Shown one piece after another: positions 42,881 to 53,004 of a stretch of DNA of 64,000 nt. The notes under the pieces were generated by a model that ran no database searches, was not told the DNA's origin, and saw only the letters and a program-made list of their open reading frames with translations. The position numbers and the translations under genes were made by a program. Origin of the DNA: Planctomycetota bacterium (lineage in GTDB: Bacteria > Planctomycetota > UBA1135 > GCA-002686595); contig JAPLOF010000017.1 in NCBI GenBank assembly GCA_026692665.1, positions 62,001 through 126,000 on the forward strand, given 5' to 3'. Position 1 is the stretch's first letter. Each line of letters begins with the position of its first letter.

Positions 42881-45800
42881 ATGAGCGACACAGAACACGA
42901 CGCGCTGCGTGAAGGCCCGGGCACGACCATCGGGCCCTACAAGCTGCTGCAGCAGCTCGGTGAAGGCGGCTTCGGGGTCGTGTTCCTGGCCGAGCAGAAG
43001 GAGCCCGTCGCGCGCCAGGTCGCGCTGAAGATCATCAAGCTCGGCATGGACACGCGCCAGTTCGTCGCGCGTTTCGAGCAGGAGCGTCAGGCGCTGGCGT
43101 TGATGGACCACCCGAACATCGCGCGGGTGATCGACGCCGGTGCCACCGAGACGGGGCGGCCGTACTTCGTCATGGAGCTCGTCCGGGGCTCCCCGATCGC
43201 GGAGTACTGCGACAAGAACAGACTGACGATCGAAGAGCGCCTCCGGCTCTTCGAGCAAGTGTGCTCGGCCGTCCAGCACGCGCACCAGAAGGGGATCATC
43301 CACCGCGATCTCAAGCCTTCGAACCTGCTCGTCGCTGTTCAGGACGGACGGCCGCAGGTCAAGGTCATCGACTTCGGCATCGCCAAGGCGACCTCGGCCA
43401 AGCTGACCGACAAGACGTTCTTCACCGAGCAGCGTCAGGTCATCGGGACGTTGCAGTACATGAGCCCGGAGCAGGCCGAGGGCTCGATCGACATCGACAC
43501 GCGCACGGACGTGTACGCGCTGGGCGTGGTGCTCTACGAGCTCCTCACGGGCAGCACGCCCTTCGACAAGGAGACGCTGCGCGACGCGATGTACAGCGAG
43601 ATCCAGCGCATGATCCGCGAGGTCGAGCCGCCCAGCCCCTCGACGCGACTCAGCACGGCGCACGAGACCCTGGCGGGCATCGCCGCGCGGCGCGGTGTCG
43701 AACCCAAGCGACTGGGCACGCTGCTCCGCGGCGAGCTCGACTGGATCGTGATGAAGGCCCTGGAGAAGGACCGTGCGCGCCGCTACGAGAGCGCGAGCGG
43801 ACTGGCGCTGGACATCGGGCGCTACCTCTCGGGAGACGCTGTCCTCGCCGCGCCGCCGAGCGCCGCGTACCGCCTGCGCAAGTTCGTGCGGCGCAATCGC
43901 ATCGCCGTCGCCGGCGGGACCGCCGTGGCTGCGTCGCTGCTCGTCGGTGCGGTCGCTTTCGCCTGGCAGGCGAACGTCGCCTCCGCCCAACGCGATGCGG
44001 CGCGCGCGGCGGAAGCGGTGGCGCAGAAGGAGCGTGTGCGCGCCGAGAGCAACGAGGGCAAGGCCACCGCCGTCAACCAGTTCCTGCTCGACATGCTCGC
44101 TGCGGCGGACATCCGCCGGCTCGGGCGCACGGTCACGGTCGCGCAGGCGCTCGATTCCGCGAGCTCGACGATCGACGGTGCATTCAAGGACCGGCCCGAC
44201 GTCGAGTTCGCGGTGCGCGCCATCCTCGGCCGGACCTACAGCTCGCTCGGCATGCTCGATCAGGCCGAGCCGCAGGTGATGCGCGGGCTGGAGCTCGCGC
44301 GCAGCCTCCACCTCGAGGAGTCCGGCGAATACGCACGCAGCGTCCACGACCGTGCAGCCGTGGAGCGGGGGCGCGGCCAGCACGAGCTCGCGGTCCGGTC
44401 GGAGAAGAGTGCGCTCGAGATCGCCGAGCGCGCGGGGGGGGCCGAGGCCGAGATCACCCTGAGCTTCCAGAGCGACTACGCGAACTCCCTGGTGCGGCTC
44501 AAGCGGTACGACGAGGCCGAGAAGCTCTTCCGCGAGACGCTCGCGACCTGTCGTCGCGTGTTGGGCTCCGACCATCGAGTCACTCGGGTGGCCGTCAACA
44601 GCCTGGCCGTCCTGCTCCACACGCAGGGCCAGCTCGACGATGCCGAAGCGCTTTACCGCGAGGCGCTCGAGTCCGGTGTGCGCGTGCGGGGCAGTGACCA
44701 TGCCGACACGAACATCGCCCGCATGAACTTGGGCAGCCTGCTGCAATCGCGCGGGAAGCTCGACGAAGCCGAGCCCTTGCTCGTTGCGGCCCACGCGGGG
44801 ATCTCCCGGGTGTACGGCGAAGCCCACCCCCAGACCGCCGAAGCGGCCGCCATCCTGGCGAGGTTCTATTACCAGCAGGGCCGGATCAAGGACTCTGTAC
44901 CGCTCTTCGAGGAGTCGCTCGCCAGCCTCCGCCGCACGGAAGGCGAGCAAACGGTGGCCGTGGCCAAGGCCAAGCTCTTGCTGGCCAGAGCGTTCACGAG
45001 AATGGGGGAGGCCCCCCGCTCGATCGCGCTTCAGCGTGAGGCGTTGGAGATCTGGACCGCGCTCGGGGGAGCTGACAGCCCGGATGCGCTCGGCTGCGCG
45101 CTCGATCTCGCGAATGCCCTGGCCGCGGCAGACCAGATCAGCGCCGCGGAGGCTCTGTTCCGCGACCTGCTCGAGCGCTGTCCGCGCATCCTCGGCGAGG
45201 ATGCCGAGTCGACGATCATCGCCAACAACAGCTATGCCGTGATGCTCCTCGGACAGGATCGCTACGCGGACGCCGAGCCCTACCTGCGCAAGGCGCTCGA
45301 GGCCGGTGTCCGAGCGCAGGGCGCCGACCACGCGAACACGCTGATCACGCAGTACAACCTGAGTTCCGCGTTGAGCGAACTCGGCCGCCTCGACGAGGCC
45401 GAACGCCTCGGACGTGAGACGCTCGAGGGCTTCAAGCGCACCTTCGGTCCGAAGCACGCGAACCTCGCTTCGGCGCATGGAGGCCTCGCGGAGACGCTGG
45501 TCAAGCTCGGTCGGAACGACGAAGCCCGGAGCGAGTTCGTCCAGGCGATCGCGATCTCGAAGGCTGCGCTCGGCGCGCGGAACACCGGTTTCTTCGGCAG
45601 TGCCGCGGGCCTGGCCGATCTGCTGATCGACACCGGCCACCCCGACGAAGCCGAACCGGTGCTGCGCGAGGTCTTGGAGGTCGGCTCGGCCGTTCGCGGT
45701 CCGCTCGACGCACGAACGGCCAACGCCAAAGTCCGACTCGGGCGCTGCCTGACGGTGTTGCGCCGGTTCGCCGAGGCCGAGACGCTGCTCCTCGAGGGGC

Positions 45801-45961
45801 ACGCGCGGCTGGTCGAGGCGCGGCCCGAGGGAGATGCGGACATCCGCGTTGCGGTAGAACGCCTCGCGGAGCTCTATTCCGCCTGGAACACCTCCGAACC
45901 GGACGCGGCGCGCGCGGCATCGGCGGCGGAGTGGAAGGCCAAGGCCGACGCGGGGCGCTGA
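42881..45961 (+). CDS. membrane Ser/Thr protein kinase with tetratricopeptide repeats
   Basis: 1026 residues from ATG 42881. The kinase domain (about 22-290) has GEGGFGVVF, Lys in [22 protein letters not shown] and [11 protein letters not shown], so it should be active. A membrane helix lies at about 345-368 ([20 protein letters not shown]). About 640 residues of TPR-type helices follow, in repeats of about 42 residues ([40 protein letters not shown] and similar), lying outside if the kinase is cytoplasmic. This Pkn-TPR layout is characteristic of planctomycetes. The TPR part probably binds a partner that modulates the kinase. It precedes an RND efflux operon, but 273 bases separate them. Confidence 0.93.
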   Translation: MSDTEHDALREGPGTTIGPYKLLQQLGEGGFGVVFLAEQKEPVARQVALKIIKLGMDTRQFVARFEQERQALALMDHPNIARVIDAGATETGRPYFVMELVRGSPIAEYCDKNRLTIEERLRLFEQVCSAVQHAHQKGIIHRDLKPSNLLVAVQDGRPQVKVIDFGIAKATSAKLTDKTFFTEQRQVIGTLQYMSPEQAEGSIDIDTRTDVYALGVVLYELLTGSTPFDKETLRDAMYSEIQRMIREVEPPSPSTRLSTAHETLAGIAARRGVEPKRLGTLLRGELDWIVMKALEKDRARRYESASGLALDIGRYLSGDAVLAAPPSAAYRLRKFVRRNRIAVAGGTAVAASLLVGAVAFAWQANVASAQRDAARAAEAVAQKERVRAESNEGKATAVNQFLLDMLAAADIRRLGRTVTVAQALDSASSTIDGAFKDRPDVEFAVRAILGRTYSSLGMLDQAEPQVMRGLELARSLHLEESGEYARSVHDRAAVERGRGQHELAVRSEKSALEIAERAGGAEAEITLSFQSDYANSLVRLKRYDEAEKLFRETLATCRRVLGSDHRVTRVAVNSLAVLLHTQGQLDDAEALYREALESGVRVRGSDHADTNIARMNLGSLLQSRGKLDEAEPLLVAAHAGISRVYGEAHPQTAEAAAILARFYYQQGRIKDSVPLFEESLASLRRTEGEQTVAVAKAKLLLARAFTRMGEAPRSIALQREALEIWTALGGADSPDALGCALDLANALAAADQISAAEALFRDLLERCPRILGEDAESTIIANNSYAVMLLGQDRYADAEPYLRKALEAGVRAQGADHANTLITQYNLSSALSELGRLDEAERLGRETLEGFKRTFGPKHANLASAHGGLAETLVKLGRNDEARSEFVQAIAISKAALGARNTGFFGSAAGLADLLIDTGHPDEAEPVLREVLEVGSAVRGPLDARTANAKVRLGRCLTVLRRFAEAETLLLEGHARLVEARPEGDADIRVAVERLAELYSAWNTSEPDAARAASAAEWKAKADAGR

Positions 45962-46234
45962 GGTCCACGGGTCGTCCGTGCGAGACCTGGCGTGGCCGTT
46001 GCGTGCCGCGCGAGAGGGGCGAGTGCGGGCGCGCCGCAGTTCGGACTCGTTTCAGGAGCGCCTGCCACGGGGAGTCCAGTCGAGGCCGGCACCCTGCTGA
46101 CGGATTGAGCAGCCGCCGAGATGGCGCGTCCGGACAGGGGCTCGCTAACATGCCACGTCTTCATTCCTTGGCGCGACCCTACCATCGCGCAGGGAGCGCG
46201 ATCGGGCGCGCGAGTTTCGAGGGACAGTGCACGC

Positions 46235-47443
46235 ATGAACAGGCTGGTCTCGCTGGCGTGGTGGTTTCCCGTGATCTGCTGCCTCTCGGCCTGTCGCGAG
46301 GAGGTCAAGGTCGCGCCGCCGCCGCCGCCGCCCCTCGTCAAGGTGGCCGCAGTGCTCCAGCGCGACGTGCCCTCCTACGTCGAGGTCATCGGCGAGACGC
46401 GCGGCAACACGGAGATCGAGATCCGCGCGCGTGTCGAGGGCTTCATCGAGACCGTCGACTACAAGGAGGGCACGCCGGTCAAGAAGGGGCAGCTGCTCTA
46501 CACGATCGACCCGCGCCCCTTCGAGGCGCGCCTGTCGACCACCAAGGCCAGCCAGGCCGAAGCGGAGGCCCAGTTCGCGCGCGCGCACCAGGACGTCGTG
46601 CGCTATGAGCCGCTCGTGGCGAAGAACGCGATCTCGCGCCAGGAGTACGAGACCGCGGTCTCGATCGAGAAAGCCGCCGCGGCGGTCGTGGAGGCCGCCA
46701 AGTCGGTGGTCCAGCAGTCCGAGATCGATCTCTCGTACACACGGGTCCTCGCGCCGGACGACGGCCTCGCGGGCCGCACCGAGGTCTACGCCGGCACGCT
46801 GGTCGGACGCGGACAAAGCACGCTTCTCACGCGCATCTCCCGCACCGATCCGATCCACGTGCGCTTCAGTTTCCCGGAGAAGGATTACCTGGCCATGGCG
46901 CGCAAGCGCGGCACCGGCGTCACTCCGGAAGGATCCGACCGGACCACGACCTTCGAGCTCATCACGGCGGACGGGAACCTGCACCCGTCTCCCGGGACGC
47001 TCGTCTTCGTCGATCGCAACGTCGACCCGAAGACCGGCACGATCATGGTCGAGGCCGCCTTCGCGAACCCGGGCCAGATCGTGCGCCCAGGCCAGTACGG
47101 GCGGATTCGCGCGACGGTCGAGCAGAAGAAGGGCGCGATCCTCGTTCCCCAGCGTTCGGTCGTCGAGCAGCAGGGCGTCTTCAGCGTCATGGTCGTGGCC
47201 GAAGGCGACAAGGTCGAGCAGCGACTCGTCACCCCGGCCGAGCGCAGGGGCTCCCTGTGGGTGATCGCATCCGGACTGAAAGCCGGTGACCGCGTCATCG
47301 TCGAGGGGCTGCAAAAGGTCCGGCCGGGCATGCAGGTGCAGGTCCAGACCGTGCTGATCGAGGAGAAGGCCGAAGGGGCCGTGCAAGGGGACAGCAAGCC
47401 CGCGCAAGTCGACGACACCTCCAAGAACAGCGCGGTCAAGTAA
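46235..47443 (+). CDS. RND efflux periplasmic adaptor lipoprotein (AcrA/MexA-like)
   Basis: 402 residues. The signal peptide ends in a lipobox (CLSACREE), so the protein is inner-membrane-tethered lipoprotein, as in AcrA. Seen: proline stretch APPPPPPLVKV, beta-strand start VEVIGETRGNTEIEIRARVEG, lipoyl half motif KKGQLLYTIDPRPFEA, a coiled-coil hairpin (about 100-180) and barrel/MP domain (VRPGQYGRIRATVEQ, GLKAGDRVIVEG). It joins the pump and outer channel encoded immediately after, completing a tripartite efflux system. The pump gene begins four bases downstream. The substrate is probably hydrophobic compounds or drugs. Confidence 0.94.
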   Translation: MNRLVSLAWWFPVICCLSACREEVKVAPPPPPPLVKVAAVLQRDVPSYVEVIGETRGNTEIEIRARVEGFIETVDYKEGTPVKKGQLLYTIDPRPFEARLSTTKASQAEAEAQFARAHQDVVRYEPLVAKNAISRQEYETAVSIEKAAAAVVEAAKSVVQQSEIDLSYTRVLAPDDGLAGRTEVYAGTLVGRGQSTLLTRISRTDPIHVRFSFPEKDYLAMARKRGTGVTPEGSDRTTTFELITADGNLHPSPGTLVFVDRNVDPKTGTIMVEAAFANPGQIVRPGQYGRIRATVEQKKGAILVPQRSVVEQQGVFSVMVVAEGDKVEQRLVTPAERRGSLWVIASGLKAGDRVIVEGLQKVRPGMQVQVQTVLIEEKAEGAVQGDSKPAQVDDTSKNSAVK

Positions 47444-47446
47444 GCC

Positions 47447-50400
47447 ATGGCCAGCTTCTTCATCCGGCGGCCGATCGTCGCGATCGTCATCTCGATCCTG
47501 ATCGTGTTCATGGGGCTCTTCGCGCTGAAGGGCCTGAGCATCGAGCAGTACCCGTTCCTCGCGCCGCCGACGATCCGGGTCACGGCGAACTACCCCGGCG
47601 CATCGGCCGTGGCGGTCGAGCAGTCGGTGGCCACGCCGCTCGAGCAAGAAGTCAACGGCGTCGACGGCATGATCTACATGAAGTCGTCGAACACCAGCGA
47701 CGGCCGCATGCAGCTCGACGTCAACTTCAAGGTTGGCATCGACCAGGACACCGCGAACGTCCTCACGCAGAACCGTGTGTCGATCGCGCAGGCACGTCTG
47801 CCGCAGGAGGCAGTCCAGCAGGGCGTGACTGTCAAGAAGATGAGCCCGAGCATCCTCATGCTCGTCTCCATCTACTCGCCGAAGCTCAGCTACGACGCGA
47901 ACTTCCTGGTCAACTACTGCGGGATCAACCTGCGCGACCAGCTGTTGCGCATCCCTGGCATCGCGCAGGTCGAGCTCTTCGGCGGCACAGACTACGGCAT
48001 GCGCGTCTGGCTGCGGCCGGACCAGATGGCGAAGCTGGGCCTCACGCCTTCCGATGTCATCGCGGCGATCAAGGAGCAGAACCTGCAGGCGCCGGCCGGC
48101 AGGATCGGCGGCGCGCCATCGCCGAAGGACCAGGACTTCACCTACACGGTCAGCGCTCCGGGCCGCCTGATCACGGCCGAGGAATTCGAGAACATCATCA
48201 TCCGCGAGAGCGACTCCGGGGCGCAGATCCGGATCAAGGATGTCGGGCGCGCGGAGCTTGGATCGCAGAACTACGACTCGTTCGGGCGTCTCGATGGGCA
48301 GCCGTCGGGCGCGATGGCGCTGTACCTCCTGCCCGGAGCGAACCAGCTCAAGGCCGCGGCGGAGATCTACGCCACGATGGAGCGCGCCAAGGCGCTGTTC
48401 CCGACCGACATGGACTACCGGGTCGTCTACGACACGACCCCGGCGGTGGAGGCCTCGATCGAGTCGATCGTGCACACCTTCATCGAGGCGGTGATCCTCG
48501 TCACGCTGGTCGTCTTCATCTTCCTGCAGAACCTGCGGGCGACCCTCATCCCGCTCCTGACCGTGCCGGTCTCGCTGCTCGGGACGTTCATGTTCTTCCC
48601 GCTGCTCGGATTCTCGGTCAACACGCTGTCGATGTTCGGCCTCGTGCTGGCCATCGGCATCGTGGTCGATGACGCGATCGTCGTCGTGGAGGCCGTGATG
48701 CACCACATCGAGCACGGCCTCGATCCGCGCGAGGCCACCGAGAAGGCCATGAAGGAGGTGTCGGCGCCGGTCATCGGCATCGCGCTCATCCTGACCGCCG
48801 TCTTCGTGCCGGTCGCGTTCCTCGGCGGCCTGACCGGTCAGATGTACCAGCAGTTCGCGCTGACGATCGCGATCTCGGTGCTGCTGTCGGCCTTCAGCGC
48901 GCTGTCCCTGTCGCCCGCGCTGGCCGTCATGCTGCTCAAGCCGGCCAAGCCCACGAAGGGGCCTCTGGGCAAGTTCTTCGGCGCGTTCAACGCCGGGTTC
49001 GACAAGGTGACGAAGGGGTACGTGTCGGTCTCGCGCGTGCTCGTGCGCCGTGCGTTCCTGACGATCGTGATCGTGGCGGCCGTCGTCCTCGGTGGCGGGC
49101 TGTTCGCCAAGGCCGTGCCCTCGGGTTTCATCCCTGACGAGGACCAGGGCATCTTCGGGATCGCGGTCCAGTTGCCGCCGGCCTCGTCGCTCGAACGCAC
49201 CAGTTCGATGCTGGCGCAAGTCGAGGCGATCCTGGCGAAGACGGACGGTGTCGAGTCGTACCAGACGATCGGCGGCTACGGCGCGGTCACGAGCACCTAC
49301 CAGCCGAACTTCGGAACCATCTTCGTCCGCCTCAAGCCCTGGGAGGAGCGGCATGGCGAAGCGCTGCACGTCAAGGGGGTCATGCGCGCACTCCAAGCGC
49401 AGCTGGCGCGGATTCCGGAAGGGATCGCGTTCCCGTTCAACATCCCCACGATCTCGGGCTTCGGCGCTTCGGCCGGCTTCAACTTCCTGCTGCAGGACCG
49501 CAGCGGGACCATGGGCGTGCCCGAGCTGGGCGAGCAGTCGCGCGCCTTCCTGGCCGCGGCACGACAACGCCCGGAGCTCGCGAACCTCTTCACGTCGTTC
49601 GACCCGACCTACCCGCAGGTCAAGGTCGAGCTCGACCGCGAGAAGTCGCGCAAGTTGGGCGTTCCGGTCAACGAGGCCTTCCAGGCCATGTCCGCCACGC
49701 TGGGTGGCGCCTACGTCAACGACTTCAACCGGTTCGGCCGCCTGTTCCGCGTCTACGTGCAGGCCGAGGCCGAGTACCGGCGCAGTCCGGAGGACATCGG
49801 CGACATCTACGTTCGCAGCGGCACGACGGGGGACATGATCCCGCTCTCGACTCTGTTGACGGTCACGTCGGGGCCGGGCACCGAGATCACGAATCGCTTC
49901 AACCTGTTCCGCTCCGTCGAGGTCAGCGGCGTCCCCGCGCCGGGGTACACCTCGGGGCAGGCTCTCGCCGCGCTCGAGGAGACCTTCAAGGCGAACATGC
50001 CCTCGACCATGGGCTTCGACTACTCGTCGATGTCCTACCAGGAGAAAACGGCGCCGCCAGCTGGACCGACCTTCGTCATGGCGATCGTGTTCGTGTTCCT
50101 GCTGCTCGCCGCGCTGTACGAGAGCTGGCGTCTGCCGTGGGCCGTGCTCCTCGGCTCGCCGCTGGTCGTGCTGGGTGCGTTCTTCGGCGCGTGGCTCATG
50201 GGATTCGACAACAACGTCTACATCCAGATCGGTCTCATCATGCTGATCGGCCTGGCGGCCAAGAACGCGATCCTGATCGTCGAGTTCGCCAAAGCCAAGC
50301 ACGACGAGGGCATGGCGATCGAGGAGGCGGCGCTCGAGTCGGCGCGCCTGCGCTTCCGGCCGATCCTCATGACGGCGTTCGCGTTCATCCTGGGCGTCGT

Positions 50401-50662
50401 GCCGCTGATGCGGGCAACCGGCGCCGGCGCCGGCGCGCAGAACGTCATGGGCACCGCGGTGTTCTGGGGCATGCTGATCGCGACCGCGCTCGGCGTGTTC
50501 CTGATCCCGGGCAATTTCGCGTTCGTGGAGCTGCTCGGGCGCAAGAAGAAGATGGCGGCGGCCCACGCGGCGAAGGCAGCCGCGGGTGGACCTCCCGGCG
50601 CGGATCCGCACGGTCGAGGTCCAGACGAGCCCAAGAAGGGCGCGACGGGGGGGGCGCACTGA
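47447..50662 (+). CDS. RND multidrug efflux pump (AcrB/MexB-like)
   Basis: 1071 residues, the normal length of HAE1 RND pumps. N-terminal MASFFIRRPIVAIVISI is typical. Helix 4 carries the proton-relay aspartates in GIVVDDAIVVVEAV, and GFIPDEDQG and the second large periplasmic loop follow. Twelve helices in two sets of six are visible around the large loops. The C-terminal tail is charged (EPKKGATGGAH). It is the middle gene of an adaptor-pump-channel operon, two bases before the channel gene start. Proton-driven export of hydrophobic compounds is inferred; no local repressor gene is seen. Confidence 0.95.
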   Translation: MASFFIRRPIVAIVISILIVFMGLFALKGLSIEQYPFLAPPTIRVTANYPGASAVAVEQSVATPLEQEVNGVDGMIYMKSSNTSDGRMQLDVNFKVGIDQDTANVLTQNRVSIAQARLPQEAVQQGVTVKKMSPSILMLVSIYSPKLSYDANFLVNYCGINLRDQLLRIPGIAQVELFGGTDYGMRVWLRPDQMAKLGLTPSDVIAAIKEQNLQAPAGRIGGAPSPKDQDFTYTVSAPGRLITAEEFENIIIRESDSGAQIRIKDVGRAELGSQNYDSFGRLDGQPSGAMALYLLPGANQLKAAAEIYATMERAKALFPTDMDYRVVYDTTPAVEASIESIVHTFIEAVILVTLVVFIFLQNLRATLIPLLTVPVSLLGTFMFFPLLGFSVNTLSMFGLVLAIGIVVDDAIVVVEAVMHHIEHGLDPREATEKAMKEVSAPVIGIALILTAVFVPVAFLGGLTGQMYQQFALTIAISVLLSAFSALSLSPALAVMLLKPAKPTKGPLGKFFGAFNAGFDKVTKGYVSVSRVLVRRAFLTIVIVAAVVLGGGLFAKAVPSGFIPDEDQGIFGIAVQLPPASSLERTSSMLAQVEAILAKTDGVESYQTIGGYGAVTSTYQPNFGTIFVRLKPWEERHGEALHVKGVMRALQAQLARIPEGIAFPFNIPTISGFGASAGFNFLLQDRSGTMGVPELGEQSRAFLAAARQRPELANLFTSFDPTYPQVKVELDREKSRKLGVPVNEAFQAMSATLGGAYVNDFNRFGRLFRVYVQAEAEYRRSPEDIGDIYVRSGTTGDMIPLSTLLTVTSGPGTEITNRFNLFRSVEVSGVPAPGYTSGQALAALEETFKANMPSTMGFDYSSMSYQEKTAPPAGPTFVMAIVFVFLLLAALYESWRLPWAVLLGSPLVVLGAFFGAWLMGFDNNVYIQIGLIMLIGLAAKNAILIVEFAKAKHDEGMAIEEAALESARLRFRPILMTAFAFILGVVPLMRATGAGAGAQNVMGTAVFWGMLIATALGVFLIPGNFAFVELLGRKKKMAAAHAAKAAAGGPPGADPHGRGPDEPKKGATGGAH

Positions 50663-50663
50663 C

Positions 50664-52103
50664 ATGGACGTACGTCCCTTCGTCGCCGTGCTCCTCCTCT
50701 CGGCGGGCTGCACGCTCGGCCCAGACTACGAGCGCCCCGACCTCGCTCTGCCCGAGGGCTGGCGCGACGTCAGCGGCAGCGAACAGCAGTCGTTCGCCAA
50801 CACGCCCTGGTGGGGAGTCTTCCGCGACCCCGAGCTCGTCAAGCTGATCCAGATCGCTCTGGACGAGAACAAGGACCTCGAGATCGCCGTCGAGCGCATC
50901 GAGGAAGCGCGGGCGATCTACGGCTTCACCAAGGCGGATCTGTACCCGAAGCTCGACGCCTACGCATCCGCGGGCAGCGTCCAGGCCAGCCGGCAGGGGA
51001 TCCCGCCGCTGCCGGCTGGAGTCGACAACCAGAACGAGCTCTACACGGTCGGCGCCACGATGTCCTGGGAGCTGGACTTCTTCGGCCGCATTCGCCGCGC
51101 GACCGAGGCCGAATTGGCCCAGCTCTACGCCACGGAAGAGGCGCGCCGTTCGGTCGTTCTGGCCCTCGTCACCGACGTGGCGCGCGCCTACGTCGAACTG
51201 CGCGACTTCGATCGACGTCTCGAGATCTCGCGCCGCACGCTCGAATCCCGGGTGCGCTACGTGGAGCTGGCGCGGGATCGTTTCGAAGGCGGGCTCACGT
51301 CCGAACTCGACTGGCGTCAAGCGGAAGCGGAGATGCACCGCACCGCTTCCCTCGTGTTCGACTTCGAACGCCTCGTGCGCCAGAAGGAGAACGAACTCTC
51401 CACGCTGCTCGGCCGCAACCCGGGCGGGATCCCGCGCGGTCGCGCGCTGGACGAACTCGAGATTCCCGCGTCGGTTCCGCCCGGCCTGCCGTCAGAGCTC
51501 CTGGATCGCCGGCCCGACCTGCGCCAGGCCGAGCAACAGCTCGTGTCCGCCAACGCGCGCATCGGCTCCGCGAAGGCGCTCCTGTACCCGAGCATCGCCC
51601 TGACCGGCTCGTTCGGCTGGGAGAGCACGGAACTCGGCGACCTCTTCGATTCGCCCGCGCAGTCCTGGTCGATCGGCGCGAACCTGCTGCAGCCGATCTT
51701 CAACGCCGGGCAGAACCAGCGGCGGGTCGAAGCGACCGAGTCCCAGCAGCGCCAGGCGCTGTACGCCTACGAACGTTCGGTGCTGCAGGCGTTCCGCGAG
51801 GTCGAGGATTCCCTGGTGGGCTTCCGCCAGGCCGGACTGCGGCGCGGCTCCGAAGGCGAACGCGTGACGGCCGAGCGCAAGGTGGTCGAGCTGGCCGAGC
51901 TGCGCTACCGCGGCGGCGTCTCGGCGTACCTCGAAGTGCTCGACGCCCAGCGCTCGCTCTTCAACGCCGAACTCGACGAGACGAGCTCGCTGCGCGACGA
52001 GGTCGTGGGGCTCATCCAGATCTACAAGGCGCTGGGGGGAGGCTGGCCGCAAGAGCCGGGGAGCGTCCGGGACCTGCGGCCCGAGGCGGGATCGGCTCGC
52101 TGA
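50664..52103 (+). CDS. outer-membrane efflux channel lipoprotein (OprM/TolC-like)
   Basis: 479 residues with lipobox LLSAGCTLGPDY, the usual lipidated start of OprM-type channels. The early WWGVFRDPELVKLIQIALDE and the two repeats of long helices ending in LLDRRPDLRQAEQQLVSANA and SVLQAFREVEDSLVGFRQAG fit the family. It completes the efflux operon. The start is ATG 50664, one base after the pump stop. The complete set of three genes argues for a functional Gram-negative-type envelope. Confidence 0.93.
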   Translation: MDVRPFVAVLLLSAGCTLGPDYERPDLALPEGWRDVSGSEQQSFANTPWWGVFRDPELVKLIQIALDENKDLEIAVERIEEARAIYGFTKADLYPKLDAYASAGSVQASRQGIPPLPAGVDNQNELYTVGATMSWELDFFGRIRRATEAELAQLYATEEARRSVVLALVTDVARAYVELRDFDRRLEISRRTLESRVRYVELARDRFEGGLTSELDWRQAEAEMHRTASLVFDFERLVRQKENELSTLLGRNPGGIPRGRALDELEIPASVPPGLPSELLDRRPDLRQAEQQLVSANARIGSAKALLYPSIALTGSFGWESTELGDLFDSPAQSWSIGANLLQPIFNAGQNQRRVEATESQQRQALYAYERSVLQAFREVEDSLVGFRQAGLRRGSEGERVTAERKVVELAELRYRGGVSAYLEVLDAQRSLFNAELDETSSLRDEVVGLIQIYKALGGGWPQEPGSVRDLRPEAGSAR

Positions 52104-52184
52104 CGTAGGACGGTGACTACGGGAGGATCGCGAAGGGGAGGTAGGCACGATCCCGATCCTCTCCGGAATCATCGTCCGCGCGTG

Positions 52185-52210
52185 CCCACCAGCGGAGTCC
52201 GCGCGGTGGG
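52185..52210 (+). terminator. possible terminator after the efflux operon
   Basis: CCCACC (52185-52190) pairs with GGTGGG (52205-52210), enclosing GCGG/CCGC around a three-base loop. No T run follows; it may be a weak terminator. Confidence 0.3.
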
Positions 52211-52260
52211 GATGAAACCGTTAGGTGGCTGGGGAAGAAGCTGGGGAACTGGACTCGTCC

Positions 52261-52971
52261 TCAGGGTGCTGTGATTCCGATCCAGCGCTCTACGAAGGCC
52301 TGGCCCCTGGCGAGTCTGTAGAACGCCACCGTGTGGAGCACGAGGCCCTTGGGTCGACTTGGCGTGTTCACGTCGAGGGAGAAAGTGACCGGGATCGTAC
52401 TCAACCTTCCACCCCTAGCATTGACCGTCTGGCTCAGGCTGATGCGCGTGCCATCCGGCAGTATGTAGGGATCCTTCGAGTACGATGTCCAGTTCTCCCC
52501 GGACGCGTCGATGTCGATGGTGCCCAGTTCGGCTAGCCACAGATCGAGCCTGAACGCCTTGCTGTGGACGTGCGGAATCCAGGCAAGCTGCATCTCAACC
52601 GATTCCTGCGGAGATCCGGCCGATTGTTGTCCTGAGGCCGGGGGTGACGGGACCTGCGTGAGAGTGACGGAAATGGGAAGAAGATCGGGCGGAGGAATCG
52701 AGCGTGGGCTCGGTTCAGCGCTCTCGTTCCAGCTTCGCTTTCCCTGGATGTCGGGAATCCAGACAACGCGGGGGGCGAACGCGTCGTACTGCTGCGCTTC
52801 CTGGGCCGCGGGAGATGGAACACCGACTGTCCTGCTAGGCTCGGGGCCCGACTCGCGGACCGACGGCACCGCCGCCTCGTGGACGGACGTCCGGCCAGCC
52901 GGTTCCCGCGTCGTCGAGCAGGCGGCGATCCAGACCAGGGCGAGACAGGGCAGCACGCTTGCGAAGTTCAT
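52261..52971 (-). CDS. lipoprotein of unknown function
   Basis: 236 residues. Signal peptide MNFASVLPCLALVWIAACST with lipobox IAAC, so lipid-anchored. A low-complexity Pro/Ser-rich spacer (about 25-110) precedes a beta-rich C-terminal domain (FRLDLWLAELGTIDIDASGE, then GTRISLSQTV). A GGAG lies nine bases before ATG 52971 on this strand. It follows the large kinase gene with a gap of 33 bases and is likely co-transcribed, so it may act in the same signalling pathway. The gene is less GC-rich than its neighbours. Family not recognised. Confidence 0.75.
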   Translation of the reverse strand: MNFASVLPCLALVWIAACSTTREPAGRTSVHEAAVPSVRESGPEPSRTVGVPSPAAQEAQQYDAFAPRVVWIPDIQGKRSWNESAEPSPRSIPPPDLLPISVTLTQVPSPPASGQQSAGSPQESVEMQLAWIPHVHSKAFRLDLWLAELGTIDIDASGENWTSYSKDPYILPDGTRISLSQTVNARGGRLSTIPVTFSLDVNTPSRPKGLVLHTVAFYRLARGQAFVERWIGITAP

Positions 52972-53004
52972 GAGGGAAGCTCCGTTGGGATCTGGAACAG
53001 GAAA

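Noticed and set aside
46145..50713. 1522-codon minus-strand frame across the RND operon
   Set aside because: Antisense shadow of the adaptor and pump genes, rich in Arg, Asp and His with no domain.
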